This document shows, piece after piece, positions 18,609 to 27,488 of a DNA stretch of 64,000 nt. The notes under the pieces were generated by a model, which had not been told where the DNA came from, did no database searches, and saw only the letters and a program-made list of their open reading frames with translations. Location: assembly GCF_014638915.1 (NCBI RefSeq), contig NZ_BMFQ01000002.1, positions 434,001-498,000 on the forward strand, read 5' to 3'. The translations under genes were made by a program, and so were the position numbers. This DNA comes from Xanthomarina arctica (lineage in GTDB: Bacteria > Bacteroidota > Bacteroidia > Flavobacteriales > Flavobacteriaceae). Position 1 is the first letter of the stretch. The number at the start of each line of letters is the position of its first letter.

Positions 18609-19634
18609 ATGATTATAGATTTAAGAAGTGATACCGTTACAAAGCCAACATTAGGCATGTTAGAAGCCATGATGCAAGCAAAAGTGGGCGACGATGTATA
18701 TAAAGAAGACCCAACAGTAAACGCCTTAGAAGAACGACTTGCCAACATGTTTGGAAAACCAAGTGCCATGTTTTTTCCAACAGGTACCATGGCAAACCAA
18801 ACTGCTATAAAATTACACACCAATCCTGGTGATCAAGTTATATGCGATAAAGACGCACATATTTATCATTATGAAGGAGGTGGTGCTTCCTTTAATAGTG
18901 GTGTGTCATGCAAATTAATTCAAGGAGATCGTGGCATGTTTACTGCAGAACAAGTTCTTGAAGCAATAAATCCCCCAGATTTTTATCACAGTCCGTTAAC
19001 AACTTTAGTTGAAGTTGAGAATACGGCTAATAGAGGAGGAGGTTCTTGTTGGGATTTTGAGGAACTTAAAAAAATTAGAACCGTTTGCGATACTAATAAT
19101 TTGGGTTTCCATTTAGATGGCGCCAGATTGTGGAATGCTTTGGTGGCTAAAAACGAAACTGCAAAAGATTATGGCCAATTGTTTGATACCATTTCGGTTT
19201 GTTTAAGTAAAGGTCTGGGTTGCCCGATTGGTTCTGTGTTGATTGGAGATGAAAAAATCATGCAAAATGCCATGAGAATTCGGAAGATTTTTGGAGGTGG
19301 CATGAGACAGGTTGGTTATTTGGCGGCGGCAGGTATTTACGCCTTAGATAATCATATAGACCGATTGGCAGAAGATCATAAAAAAGCTAAAGAAATAGGT
19401 CAGGTTTTAAGTGATTTATCATTTATTAAAAAAGTAGAAACTATTGAAACTAATATCGTGATTTTTGAATTACTAGAAAGAACGGATGAAGCGAAATTTT
19501 TGAAATCTCTTGAAGATAAAAACATTCGTTTAAGTGGCATGGGACAAGGTAAGTTACGAATAGTGACACATTTGGATTATACGGATGAAATGCATGACAG
19601 ATTTTTAAGTACTTTAAGAATACTTGAATTATAA
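18609..19634 (+). CDS. ltaE: low-specificity L-threonine aldolase
   Basis: A fold-type I PLP enzyme that cleaves L-threonine (or L-allo-threonine) to glycine and acetaldehyde. 341 residues. It starts with the family's MIDLRSDTVTKPT and has MFFPTGTMANQTA (PLP phosphate region), FHLDGARLWNAL (Asp stacking on PLP) and the PLP lysine in ISVCLSKGLGCPIGS. It is another glycine-forming route in the window beside the glyoxylate aminotransferase. It is transcribed divergently from prfB and ends at a clear bidirectional terminator. Confidence 0.93.
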   Translation: MIIDLRSDTVTKPTLGMLEAMMQAKVGDDVYKEDPTVNALEERLANMFGKPSAMFFPTGTMANQTAIKLHTNPGDQVICDKDAHIYHYEGGGASFNSGVSCKLIQGDRGMFTAEQVLEAINPPDFYHSPLTTLVEVENTANRGGGSCWDFEELKKIRTVCDTNNLGFHLDGARLWNALVAKNETAKDYGQLFDTISVCLSKGLGCPIGSVLIGDEKIMQNAMRIRKIFGGGMRQVGYLAAAGIYALDNHIDRLAEDHKKAKEIGQVLSDLSFIKKVETIETNIVIFELLERTDEAKFLKSLEDKNIRLSGMGQGKLRIVTHLDYTDEMHDRFLSTLRILEL

Positions 19635-19637
19635 AAA

Positions 19638-19672
19638 ACAAAAATAGCATCAGGAAACTGATGCTATTTTTA
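19638..19672. terminator. bidirectional terminator
   Basis: The stem AAAAATAGCATCAG / CTGATGCTATTTTT with a GAAA tetraloop and T-runs on both strands. It separates ltaE (+) from the YegP gene (-). Confidence 0.92.
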
Positions 19673-19697
19673 ATGTAATTGTTGAAATTTTTAAAGT

Positions 19698-20021
19698 CTA
19701 TTCACCTTCAATACCAGCACTTGGTGCATTGGTTTTGACAGATTCTATGCCGTTTTCCATTCCAGATTCCGAAGCATACATTTGGCTAGTACCAATTATT
19801 TGGCCATTGGCTGCTTTTATATTAAAATGAAATTTACCATTAGTTGCTGTTTTCCTTTCAAATTTACCGTCGTCACTACAATTGGTTTTTACAGATTCAA
19901 CACCGTTTTTTGCACCAGATTTATCAGCATATCCCTGGCTAGATAAAATAACTTGACCGTTTTTAGCTTTTAAATTGAAATAATACTTCTGATTTTTTTC
20001 ACTTTGAAATAATTCGAACAT
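19698..20021 (-). CDS. YegP/DUF1508 family protein
   Basis: A 107-residue cytoplasmic protein made of two DUF1508 repeats of about 48 residues. Each has the pattern F-x-L/I-K-A-x-N-G-Q-x-I/V-x-x-S-Q-x-Y followed by G-x-x-x-G-(V/I)-E-S-V-K-T-N. Repeat 1 is about residues 8-56 (FNLKAKNGQVILSSQGYA) and repeat 2 about 60-103 (FNIKAANGQIIGTSQMYA). The family is widespread and its function is not established. It appears monocistronic. Confidence 0.9.
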   Translation of the reverse strand: MFELFQSEKNQKYYFNLKAKNGQVILSSQGYADKSGAKNGVESVKTNCSDDGKFERKTATNGKFHFNIKAANGQIIGTSQMYASESGMENGIESVKTNAPSAGIEGE

Positions 20022-20126
20022 GATTTTGTTTTTAAAATTAATATCTAAAAATAAGGATTTTAAAATTTATTTTGGCAAATTCTGATATCAAATTAATGTT
20101 AAAGTGACAAATAAGCGATATGGAAC

Positions 20127-20450
20127 TTACATAAACTTATCCATTCCTGGAATATTTGGCATGCCGTCTTTGGCAACAGCCGCTAATTCAGCTTCATTAA
20201 TTTGAGTAGCTCTTTCAATTGCCTTGTTTAATGTTAAAATAAGATAATCTTCCAGCTCTTCTTTGTCTTGCAACAAGCTTTCGTCTATGCTAATGGATTT
20301 AATAACTCTATTTGCCGTTAACGTAATTTTTATTTTTTCGTCACTACTTTTTTCATCAATCAAAACAGTATCTAAACGTTTTTTAGTTTCTTCAACTTTT
20401 TTCTGGGTTTCCTTTAGTTTACCCATCATTCCCATAAGATCTCCAAACAT
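20127..20450 (-). CDS. ybaB: YbaB/EbfC family nucleoid-associated protein
   Basis: A 107-residue DNA-binding protein of the YbaB/EbfC family, which forms dimers with a tweezer-like shape and binds DNA with little sequence specificity. It shows the typical [20 protein letters not shown] helix, the central strand region [19 protein letters not shown], a C-terminal helix with ALN-like [10 protein letters not shown], and the family-typical IPGMDKFM end. It is transcribed divergently from the oligopeptidase gene, with facing -7 elements between them. Confidence 0.92.
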   Translation of the reverse strand: MFGDLMGMMGKLKETQKKVEETKKRLDTVLIDEKSSDEKIKITLTANRVIKSISIDESLLQDKEELEDYLILTLNKAIERATQINEAELAAVAKDGMPNIPGMDKFM

Positions 20451-20476
20451 AATTTTATATTTTATTAAATTCAGTG

Positions 20477-20503
20477 CAAAGCTATTTAAAATTCATATTT
20501 TTG
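20477..20503. promoter_or_regulatory. divergent -7 elements between ybaB and the oligopeptidase gene
   Basis: TAGCTTTG on the minus strand (20477-20484) points to ybaB, and TATTTTTG on the plus strand (20496-20503) points to the S9 peptidase. Both fit TAnnTTTG and give leaders of about 20-25 bases. The -33 halves are weak. Confidence 0.4.
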
Positions 20504-20534
20504 ATGCCTATAATTCAAATAAAATTTTTCACTT

Positions 20535-22595
20535 TTGAAAAACTCCATATTCCCTCCTAAGGCTAAACAACTTCCTAAAAAACTAGTTGCACATAACGAT
20601 GTTCGTATTGATAATTACTATTGGTTAAATAATAGAGAAGATCAAGAAGTTTTAGATTATTTGCTTGCCGAAAATAAGTATACCAAAAGTATGATGGAAC
20701 ATACTGAAACGTTTCAAGAACGGTTGTTTGAAGAAATGAAGGGTAGAATAAAAGAAGACGATCAATCGGTTCCTTATAAATTTAATGGCTATTGGTATAT
20801 TACCAGATTTGAGAAAGGAAAAGATTATCCTATTTACGCAAGAAAAAAAGATACTTTAGAGGCTCCAGAAGAATTATTGTTTGATTGTAATGAAATGGCA
20901 AAAGTCCATTCATATTTTAGCTTGGGAAGTATATCTATAAGTCCTGATAATACTTTGGCGGCTTTTTCTACAGATACGGTTAGTAGAAGACAATATAAAA
21001 TACAGATTAAAAATCTGGTTACTGGTGAGATTTATCCCACTAAAATTATAAATACAACTGGAAGTGTTACTTGGGCAAACGACAATAAAACCATTTTTTA
21101 TTCTCGAAAAGATAAGTTAACCTTGAGATCTCATGCTGTTTTTAAGCATAAACTGCATTCCAAAGTTAAAGAAGATGTTGAAGTCTATCATGAAATGGAT
21201 GAGACTTTTAACACCTTTGTATATAAAACAAAATCCAGAAAATATATTGTTATAGGTTCTTCAAGTACCTTAACATCAGAATATCGCATTTTAGATGCTG
21301 ATACTCCAAACGAAGAATTTAAAATATTTAGTCCTAGAGAAAGAGGTCTGGAATATTCCATTGCACATTATAAAGATCATTTTTATGTGCTAAATAATAA
21401 GGATGGAGCTGTGAATTTTAAGCTTCAAAAAACTAGTGAAACAAAAACTGAAAGTACTTATTGGGAAGATTTATTACCACATAGAAAAGATGTTTTATTA
21501 GAAGATATTGAAATTTTTAAGGATTATTTAGTGGTGAGTGAAAGGGAAGAAGGCTTAAACAATATTCGTATTATTAGCTGGAATGGAAAAGAGGATTATT
21601 ATTTGCCATTTGAAAGTGAAACTTACACAGCTTATACCGGTAATAATCCAGATTTCGATAGTGAATATCTGCGTTATGGTTATAATTCTTTAACAACTCC
21701 AAGTTCTGTCATAGATTATAATTTTATAACTAAAGTTCACGAAATAAAAAAGGAGCAAGAAGTTTTAGATAAAAATTTTAAGAAAGAAAATTATACTTCA
21801 GAACGTATTTGGGTAACCGCCAGAGATGGTGTAAAAGTACCAGTATCTTTAGTCTATAGAAAAGATTTGAAAAAAGAGTCTGGCAATCCATTAATGCTTT
21901 ATGCATACGGTTCCTATGGAGCTACTATCGACCCTTATTTCTCTACAGTTAGATTAAGTTTATTGGACAGAGGTTTTGTATTTGCAATAGCACATATAAG
22001 AGGAGGTGAGTATTTAGGTAGAGATTGGTACGAAAACGGAAAACTTCTATCTAAAATGAATACGTATTTCGATTATATAGATTGTTCAAAACATTTAATT
22101 GCCGAAAAATATACTTCAGAAAAGCATTTATATGCCTATGGAGGTTCTGCAGGAGGTCTTTTAATGGGAGTAATTATCAATCTTAATCCAGAATTATATC
22201 ATGGTGTTCTTGCGGTGGTTCCTTTTGTGGATGTTGTTACAACCATGCTAGATGATACAATTCCACTAACTACTGGAGAGTACGATGAATGGGGAAATCC
22301 GAATGACAAGACATATTATGAGTACATGAAATCCTATTCGCCTTATGATAATGTAACAGCTCACGCCTATCCAAATATGTTGGTTACAACAGGTTTACAC
22401 GATTCTCAAGTACAATATTGGGAACCAGCTAAATGGGTGGCTAAATTAAGAGAGCTTAAAACGGATGCAAATAAATTACTGCTTCATACAGATATGGAAA
22501 CCGGTCATGGAGGTGCTTCTGGACGCTTTGAAAGTCTAAAAGAAGTAGCTCTGGAATACGCATTTATATTGGATTTGGAAGGAATTACTAATTAG
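20535..22595 (+). CDS. ptrB: S9 family prolyl oligopeptidase (oligopeptidase B type)
   Basis: A 686-residue serine peptidase: N-terminal seven-bladed propeller (about 70-400) and C-terminal alpha/beta-hydrolase domain. The catalytic triad is visible: Ser in YGGSAGGLLMG, Asp in TTGLHDSQVQYWEP, His in METGHGGASGR. There is no signal peptide, so it is probably cytoplasmic and trims short peptides. The oligopeptidase B assignment, with preference for cleavage after basic residues, rests on the PAKWVAKLRELKT and GHGGASGRF context. The start is TTG at 20535: the nearest ATG (20504) is in another frame and soon stops, and the -7 element at 20496 fits this start. Confidence 0.9.
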   Translation: MKNSIFPPKAKQLPKKLVAHNDVRIDNYYWLNNREDQEVLDYLLAENKYTKSMMEHTETFQERLFEEMKGRIKEDDQSVPYKFNGYWYITRFEKGKDYPIYARKKDTLEAPEELLFDCNEMAKVHSYFSLGSISISPDNTLAAFSTDTVSRRQYKIQIKNLVTGEIYPTKIINTTGSVTWANDNKTIFYSRKDKLTLRSHAVFKHKLHSKVKEDVEVYHEMDETFNTFVYKTKSRKYIVIGSSSTLTSEYRILDADTPNEEFKIFSPRERGLEYSIAHYKDHFYVLNNKDGAVNFKLQKTSETKTESTYWEDLLPHRKDVLLEDIEIFKDYLVVSEREEGLNNIRIISWNGKEDYYLPFESETYTAYTGNNPDFDSEYLRYGYNSLTTPSSVIDYNFITKVHEIKKEQEVLDKNFKKENYTSERIWVTARDGVKVPVSLVYRKDLKKESGNPLMLYAYGSYGATIDPYFSTVRLSLLDRGFVFAIAHIRGGEYLGRDWYENGKLLSKMNTYFDYIDCSKHLIAEKYTSEKHLYAYGGSAGGLLMGVIINLNPELYHGVLAVVPFVDVVTTMLDDTIPLTTGEYDEWGNPNDKTYYEYMKSYSPYDNVTAHAYPNMLVTTGLHDSQVQYWEPAKWVAKLRELKTDANKLLLHTDMETGHGGASGRFESLKEVALEYAFILDLEGITN

Positions 22596-22609
22596 TAAAA
22601 AAAAATTCG

Positions 22610-22617
22610 TATTTTTG
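22610..22617 (+). promoter_or_regulatory. -7 element TATTTTTG upstream of the CBS-like gene
   Basis: An exact TAnnTTTG. Transcription would start near 22623-22625, only about 5 bases before the ATG at 22629 but about 40 before the ATG at 22665. This supports the second ATG as the real start. Confidence 0.45.
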
Positions 22618-22664
22618 CAAGGTTTTAGATGTCCAAAATGATTGGGTATCAAAAAATAACATTT

Positions 22665-23711
22665 ATGAAAAAAAATATACAAGTTTTTAATAATGTGTTA
22701 GAATTAGTTGGAAATACACCACTAATTAAACTAAATAAAATAACCTCTTCATTTAAAGGAAACTACTTTGCAAAAGTAGAAGCTTTTAATCCTGGTCATT
22801 CTTCGAAAGATAGAATTGCTCTTTATATTATTGAGGAAGCAGAAAGAAAGGGTATATTAAAGCCTGGAAATACAATTGTTGAAACAACTTCTGGTAACAC
22901 AGGTTTTAGCATTGCTATGGTAAGCATTATTAAAGGTTACAAATGCATTCTTGCGGTAAGTTCAAAATCTTCTCCAGATAAAATAGACATGTTAAAATCT
23001 ATGGGAGCACAAGTTTATGTGTGTCCAGCACATGTTAAAGCAGACGATCCAAGATCTTATTATGAGGTTGCTAAACGTTTACATGAAGAAACAGATGGTT
23101 CTGTTTACATCAATCAATATTTTAATGACTTAAACATCGATGCACATTATCTTTCAACAGGTCCAGAAATCTGGAAACAAACTGAAGGTAAAATTACGCA
23201 TTTAGTAGCTTGTAGTGGAACTGGTGGAACAATTTCAGGAATTGGTAAATATTTAAAAGAACAAAATCCAGACATTAAAATAATTGGTGTCGATGCTTAC
23301 GGATCTGTTCTTAAAAAATACCATGAAACTCATGAGTTTGATGAAAAGGAAATCTATCCATACAGAATTGAAGGTTTAGGTAAAAATTTAATTCCTACTG
23401 CTACAAATTTTGATGTTATTGATGAATTTGTAAAAGTAACAGATGAAGAAAGCGCACATACTGCAAGAGAGATTGCAAAAACCGAAGGTTTATTTGTAGG
23501 TTATACTTCTGGAGCTGCTATGCAAGCAATAAAGCAACTTAACGAAGACGAAACATTTACAGAAGACTCTTACGTGGTTGTCATATTTCCAGATCATGGA
23601 TCTCGATATATGAGTAAAATTTATAGTGATACATGGATGAATGATCAAGGATTTTTAGATAGCCTCCATGAGAAAGAAGAAAATACTCAAAGCATACAAT
23701 ATATAAAATAA
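22665..23711 (+). CDS. cysteine synthase/cystathionine beta-synthase family PLP enzyme; candidate cysteate synthase
   Basis: A fold-type II PLP enzyme. [10 protein letters not shown], the PLP lysine in [12 protein letters not shown], the phosphate/substrate loop [29 protein letters not shown] and GYTSGAAM are all present. The sequence is nearer cystathionine beta-synthase than CysK, and it has no CBS regulatory domain. An ATG at 22629 adds [12 protein letters not shown], but the promoter element and the family N-terminus ([17 protein letters not shown]) favour 22665. The direct neighbour downstream is an acyltransferase of the type that condenses cysteate with an acyl thioester, so a role in making cysteate for sulfonolipids is plausible. 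Ordinary cysteine or cystathionine synthesis is the alternative. Confidence 0.8.
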   Translation: MKKNIQVFNNVLELVGNTPLIKLNKITSSFKGNYFAKVEAFNPGHSSKDRIALYIIEEAERKGILKPGNTIVETTSGNTGFSIAMVSIIKGYKCILAVSSKSSPDKIDMLKSMGAQVYVCPAHVKADDPRSYYEVAKRLHEETDGSVYINQYFNDLNIDAHYLSTGPEIWKQTEGKITHLVACSGTGGTISGIGKYLKEQNPDIKIIGVDAYGSVLKKYHETHEFDEKEIYPYRIEGLGKNLIPTATNFDVIDEFVKVTDEESAHTAREIAKTEGLFVGYTSGAAMQAIKQLNEDETFTEDSYVVVIFPDHGSRYMSKIYSDTWMNDQGFLDSLHEKEENTQSIQYIK

Positions 23712-23720
23712 CTGAATTTT

Positions 23721-23753
23721 AAAACATGTTACTAAATTTAGTAACATGTTTTT
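23721..23753 (+). terminator. rho-independent terminator or attenuator after the CBS-like gene
   Basis: A perfect palindromic stem, AACATGTTACTAAA / TTTAGTAACATGTT, with a T-run. It lies between the CBS-like gene and the acyltransferase gene, so the two probably have separate promoters or read-through control. Confidence 0.8.
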
Positions 23754-23800
23754 GTTAATAATAGAGTGAAAAAAGATTATGTATTAAACATTTAAATATC

Positions 23801-23808
23801 TAATTTTG
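23801..23808 (+). promoter_or_regulatory. -7 element TAATTTTG
   Basis: A TAnnTTTG match 28 bp before the ATG of the acyltransferase gene. No well-placed -33 TTG is seen. Confidence 0.35.
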
Positions 23809-23836
23809 CACTATTAAATCATGATTAATAGCTTAT

Positions 23837-25096
23837 ATGAAAGACTTATTCGACAAAATTTATAGAGATAAAGGACCACTGGGAAAGTGGGCTTCACAAG
23901 CTGAAGGCTACTTTGTATTCCCAAAATTGGAAGGCGAAATATCTAACAGAATGAAATTCCAAGGGAAGGAAGTCATTACTTGGAGTATAAATGATTATTT
24001 AGGTTTAGCAAATCACCCAGAAGTTAGAAAAGTAGATGCTCAAGCTGGAGCAGATTATGGTTCTGCTTATCCAATGGGAGCACGTATGATGTCTGGTCAT
24101 ACAGATATGCATGAGAAACTTCAAACTGAATTAGCTGACTTCGTAGACAAAGAAGCCGCTTATTTATTGAATTTTGGTTATCAAGGGATGGTTTCGACCA
24201 TAGATGCCTTAGTCGCTAAAGATGATATTATTGTTTATGATGTAGATGCCCACGCATGTATTATAGATGGTGTGCGTTTACATATGGGAAAACGTTTTAC
24301 CTACAAGCATAACGATATTGAAAGTTTAGAAAAAAATCTTGAAAGAGCTACTAAAATGGCTGAACAAACTGGTGGAGGGATTTTAGTGATTTCTGAAGGT
24401 GTGTTTGGTATGAGAGGTGAACAAGGTCGATTGAAAGAAATTGTTGCTCTTAAAGAAAAATTTAATTTCCGCTTTTTCGTAGATGATGCTCATGGTTTTG
24501 GAACTCAAGGTAAAACTGGAGCTGGAACAGGAGAAGAGCAAGGCGTACAAGATGGCATAGATGTTTATTTTGCAACCTTTGCAAAAGCATTAGCTAGTAC
24601 AGGAGCTTTTATTGCTGCTGATAAAGAGATTATTGATTATTTGAAATACAACTTGCGTTCTCAAATGTTTGCAAAATCTTTGCAAATGCAATTGGTTGTT
24701 GGAGCTTTAAAGCGTTTAGATATGCTTAAAAACATGCCAGAGTTAAAAAATAAACTTTGGGAAAACACCAACGCACTTCAATCAGGATTAAGAAAACGTG
24801 GTTTCGATATTGGTACAACTCAAAGTTGTGTGACTCCAGTTTACTTAAAAGGAAGTATTCCTGAAGCTATGGCTTTAGTGAGAGATTTAAGAGAAAATTA
24901 TGGTATATTCTGTTCTATTGTTGTGTATCCAGTAATTCCAAAAGGATTAATTTTATTACGTTTAATTCCTACTGCTACACATACTTTAGAAGATGTAAAC
25001 GAAACGTTAGATGCTTTCGACGCTATTAGAGAAAGACTTGAAAATGGTACTTATAAAAGATTGTCAGCATCAGTAGCTGCTGCCATGGAAAATTAA
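23837..25096 (+). CDS. alpha-oxoamine synthase (SPT/CFAT-like), candidate cysteate C-acyltransferase
   Basis: A PLP enzyme of the alpha-oxoamine synthase family (serine palmitoyltransferase, KBL, BioF), 419 residues. The PLP lysine lies in FATFAKALASTGAF. VDDAHGFGTQGKTGAG is the cofactor Asp/His stretch, and SGHTDMHEKLQTELADF and NFGYQGMVSTIDAL are family-typical. Flavobacteria use such an enzyme as cysteate-fatty acyltransferase in capnine/sulfonolipid synthesis, needed for efficient gliding in Flavobacterium johnsoniae; other members make sphinganine. The PLP enzyme just upstream and the lack of kbl or bio genes nearby favour a lipid role. Choosing between cysteate and serine as substrate needs sequence comparison. 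Confidence 0.85.
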   Translation: MKDLFDKIYRDKGPLGKWASQAEGYFVFPKLEGEISNRMKFQGKEVITWSINDYLGLANHPEVRKVDAQAGADYGSAYPMGARMMSGHTDMHEKLQTELADFVDKEAAYLLNFGYQGMVSTIDALVAKDDIIVYDVDAHACIIDGVRLHMGKRFTYKHNDIESLEKNLERATKMAEQTGGGILVISEGVFGMRGEQGRLKEIVALKEKFNFRFFVDDAHGFGTQGKTGAGTGEEQGVQDGIDVYFATFAKALASTGAFIAADKEIIDYLKYNLRSQMFAKSLQMQLVVGALKRLDMLKNMPELKNKLWENTNALQSGLRKRGFDIGTTQSCVTPVYLKGSIPEAMALVRDLRENYGIFCSIVVYPVIPKGLILLRLIPTATHTLEDVNETLDAFDAIRERLENGTYKRLSASVAAAMEN

Positions 25097-25118
25097 AAAG
25101 GCCAATAATGTATATATT

Positions 25119-25151
25119 AAAAAACCCGATAGTTAAGCTATCGGGTTTTTT
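25119..25151. terminator. bidirectional terminator
   Basis: The stem AAAAAACCCGATAG / CTATCGGGTTTTTT with a TTAAG loop and T-runs on both strands. It separates the acyltransferase gene (+) from the acyltransferase-fold gene (-). Confidence 0.93.
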
Positions 25152-25170
25152 ATTATATAAGAACAAAGAT

Positions 25171-26292
25171 CTATAACAATCCTTTTCTAAAGGTTTTACG
25201 TCGCTTAATAATTTCACAATCAAAATCTTTCCAAATTTGTTGTGATGCTAAATTATCTGATAATTCAGGAAGTCGGATGCAAGTTTCAATCTTTTGCTTT
25301 TTAAAAGTTTCATAAAACTCATTAAAAATAATAGCGGTTACACCTTTATTTTGATAATGTGGTTCCACACCAATTAAATAGAACAAAACCGTTTTGCTAT
25401 TCTTTTTTGCCTTGAGTAATTTTAAAAAACCAAAAGGAAGCAATTTCCCTTTAACTTCCTGCAATGCATCCGAAAACGAAGGTAAAACAATTGCAAATGC
25501 TACCATGTTATCATTTTCATCAAATACAAACTTGATATATTCCGGATTAATGAAATTGATGAATTTCTTTTTAAAATAATCTCTTTGTGCATCAGAAACT
25601 GGAACAAAGGTTGATAATTTAGAATAAGTTTGATTGAATAAATCAAACATACCATCAATATGTGGAATGACCTCTTTTGTTTTAGTAAATTTACTTGGTT
25701 TTAATTTAAAGCGTTTAGAGATAATTTCGTTTACCCTTTTAAAACGTTCAAGCGGAATGGTATTGAATGCAAATTTACTTTCTATATATTCTTTTTCTGG
25801 TAAAAAGCCTAAGGTTTCAAAATGCGTAATATAATAAGGATGATTATACCAAGTAGCCATTGTACCAATATGATCAAAACCATAAGTTAAAGCACCGTTT
25901 TTATCAAGATTTGAAAATCCAACAGGACCTTCAACAAATTCAAGATTATGAGATTTTCCTATTTCCACAACTTTATCCAACAAGGCTTTTGAAACGGCCA
26001 TATCGTCTATAGTGTCGAACCAACCAAAACGCATTTTTTTAACTTTCTGTACGTTAATTTCAGTATGATTGACAATAGCAGCAATTCGTCCTACAATGAC
26101 ATTATTTTTATAAGCCAAGTAAAAATTAGCTTCTGCATGTAAAAAAGCTGGATTTTTATCTTTGCTAAGCGTTGCCATTTCATCAGAAATAATTGGTGGT
26201 ACCCAATATTTCGAATCTTTATAAAGTTGAAAAGGGAAAGTGACAAATGCCTTTAACTCCTTCTTATTAGTTACTTCTTTTAATGTAATCAT
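25171..26292 (-). CDS. GNAT/acyl-CoA N-acyltransferase-fold protein, function unknown
   Basis: A 373-residue cytoplasmic protein. It has two acyltransferase-fold regions: an N-terminal one (about 1-150: FPFQLYKDSKYWVPPIISDE, FYLAYKNNVIVGRIAAIVN, FVEGPVGFSNLDKNGALTYG) and a C-terminal one (about 225-373: FVFDENDNMVAFAIVLPSF, then FYLIGVEPHYQNKGVTAIIF with the QxxG/A-like CoA loop, then CIRLPELSDNLASQQIWKDF). Proteins like it are conserved and unnamed in Bacteroidetes. It ends opposite the cysteate/serine acyltransferase and is co-transcribed (19-bp gap) with an outer-membrane channel-like gene. N-acylation of an amino lipid is a reasonable guess from context, not shown. Confidence 0.78.
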   Translation of the reverse strand: MITLKEVTNKKELKAFVTFPFQLYKDSKYWVPPIISDEMATLSKDKNPAFLHAEANFYLAYKNNVIVGRIAAIVNHTEINVQKVKKMRFGWFDTIDDMAVSKALLDKVVEIGKSHNLEFVEGPVGFSNLDKNGALTYGFDHIGTMATWYNHPYYITHFETLGFLPEKEYIESKFAFNTIPLERFKRVNEIISKRFKLKPSKFTKTKEVIPHIDGMFDLFNQTYSKLSTFVPVSDAQRDYFKKKFINFINPEYIKFVFDENDNMVAFAIVLPSFSDALQEVKGKLLPFGFLKLLKAKKNSKTVLFYLIGVEPHYQNKGVTAIIFNEFYETFKKQKIETCIRLPELSDNLASQQIWKDFDCEIIKRRKTFRKGLL

Positions 26293-26311
26293 AGGTTAAA
26301 AAACTACTATT

Positions 26312-27298
26312 TTAAATATCAGAATCGAAATCAACTGCTTCTTTTTTATTTTTATTCTTTTTATCTCCACGTGCTTTGTTTTCTCTTCTTTCAGTTTCCT
26401 CTTCAGCAGAAGTTCCATCCTTAACTTCTTTATCCTTATGGAAATCAAGTCGGTAAGATGCACCTAAACTAACTCCGAAAACAGAAGGGGTATCCTTGGT
26501 GTTGAAGGTAAAGGCTGTGTCTAATTGGAAATTTTTATTCCATAAATAAGCACCTCCAAATCGGATTAAGTTATCGGCGTAAAAATCGCTACTTATGTTT
26601 TCTGATTCAGCAAAAATGGCCCATTGGGCTGTAATAGATTTTGTAAGTGTTAATATAAAAGAAAAATCAGATTGATCTGTTCCAATGCGGTCTTTAATAA
26701 AGTTCATTACAAATACCCAGCCTCCAGAAAAGTTGTTTTGGGTTGAAATTAAAACCTTCGGACTTATTCCTTCTACACCTGCCGCAGTAAATGGATTATC
26801 CGCAGGATCGTAATTTGCACCTACATAAACTGCTACAGCTGGAATAAGAAATTTCCATTGGAATTTATGGTTGGCTTTCCAACTATATAAATTTGGCTTA
26901 TCATCTTCAGAATTTTTAAAAGGGTCGTAAACCAAATATTTCGCACCAAGTGTTAAGGTTTTAAAATTGCTAAAACTGTCCTCATTTGAAATCGTATTTG
27001 TGTAGGTTCTATTGGTAGATTGGAAGGTACCTTCCAGATTTATTTCTAATTGTGGCCATAGCAAGCCGTATCTTACTGCAAAATCGGCACCAATACTTTT
27101 ATCTTCTTTATAAAGAAGCGAGTGTTTTTCAGTTAGAAAATATGGACCTCCCTCAAATTGAACAACGTTTGTTCCAACCGAGAAAGCACTTTGCGAAACA
27201 CCAGGTCTATTGGAGTTAATAACTTCGGTATATTGTGAATATCCATTAAAAGTAAAGGCTAAAGCAATGAGTAATACATAAGTTTTCAATGACGTCAT
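26312..27298 (-). CDS. outer-membrane transporter-like protein (phenol-degradation MetA-pathway type)
   Basis: A 328-residue protein with a signal peptide (MTSLKTYVLLIALAFTFNGYSQ) and a series of amphipathic beta-strands typical of a small outer-membrane channel (for example FEGGPYFLTEKHSLLY, LTLGAKYLVYDP, SGGWVFVMNFIKDRI, FGVSLGASYRLDF). It ends in a charged tail, ETERRENKARGDKKNKNKKE, that extends past the last strand and is unusual for a barrel. It resembles the 'transporter' family of putative meta-pathway outer-membrane proteins in Bacteroidetes. Ligand unknown. It lies upstream of the acyltransferase-fold gene in the same operon. Confidence 0.7.
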   Translation of the reverse strand: MTSLKTYVLLIALAFTFNGYSQYTEVINSNRPGVSQSAFSVGTNVVQFEGGPYFLTEKHSLLYKEDKSIGADFAVRYGLLWPQLEINLEGTFQSTNRTYTNTISNEDSFSNFKTLTLGAKYLVYDPFKNSEDDKPNLYSWKANHKFQWKFLIPAVAVYVGANYDPADNPFTAAGVEGISPKVLISTQNNFSGGWVFVMNFIKDRIGTDQSDFSFILTLTKSITAQWAIFAESENISSDFYADNLIRFGGAYLWNKNFQLDTAFTFNTKDTPSVFGVSLGASYRLDFHKDKEVKDGTSAEEETERRENKARGDKKNKNKKEAVDFDSDI

Positions 27299-27465
27299 AT
27301 GTAAAAAATTTGTTTGTTTGGAGCTTAAAAGTTATAACCAACTGCATTTTAGATTGTTGTAGGTAAAATAAACAATACTAAAATGTTACAGTTTAGTTTG
27401 AATCAAATATAAAGATTTTATATTTTTTTTAAGTAATTATTTCAGATTTTAAAAAAGGAGATTTG

Positions 27466-27473
27466 TATTTTTG
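27466..27473 (+). promoter_or_regulatory. -7 element TATTTTTG of the DUF4834 gene
   Basis: An exact TAnnTTTG that overlaps the TTG at 27471. That TTG therefore cannot be the start codon, and the ATG at 27489 is used. Confidence 0.45.
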
Positions 27474-27488
27474 TTTAAAATTATATTT

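Noticed and set aside
22580-22600. TTACTAATTAGTAA palindrome at the end of the oligopeptidase gene as a terminator
   Set aside because: A perfect palindrome with no loop and weak A/T pairs; not a credible terminator.
22629-22664. Longer N-terminus of the CBS-like enzyme starting at 22629
   Set aside because: The -7 element at 22610 leaves almost no leader, and the extra residues do not match the family start.
20535-27298. Possible mobile island
   Set aside because: Gene content, codon use and terminators match the rest; no integrase, att repeats or transposase were seen.
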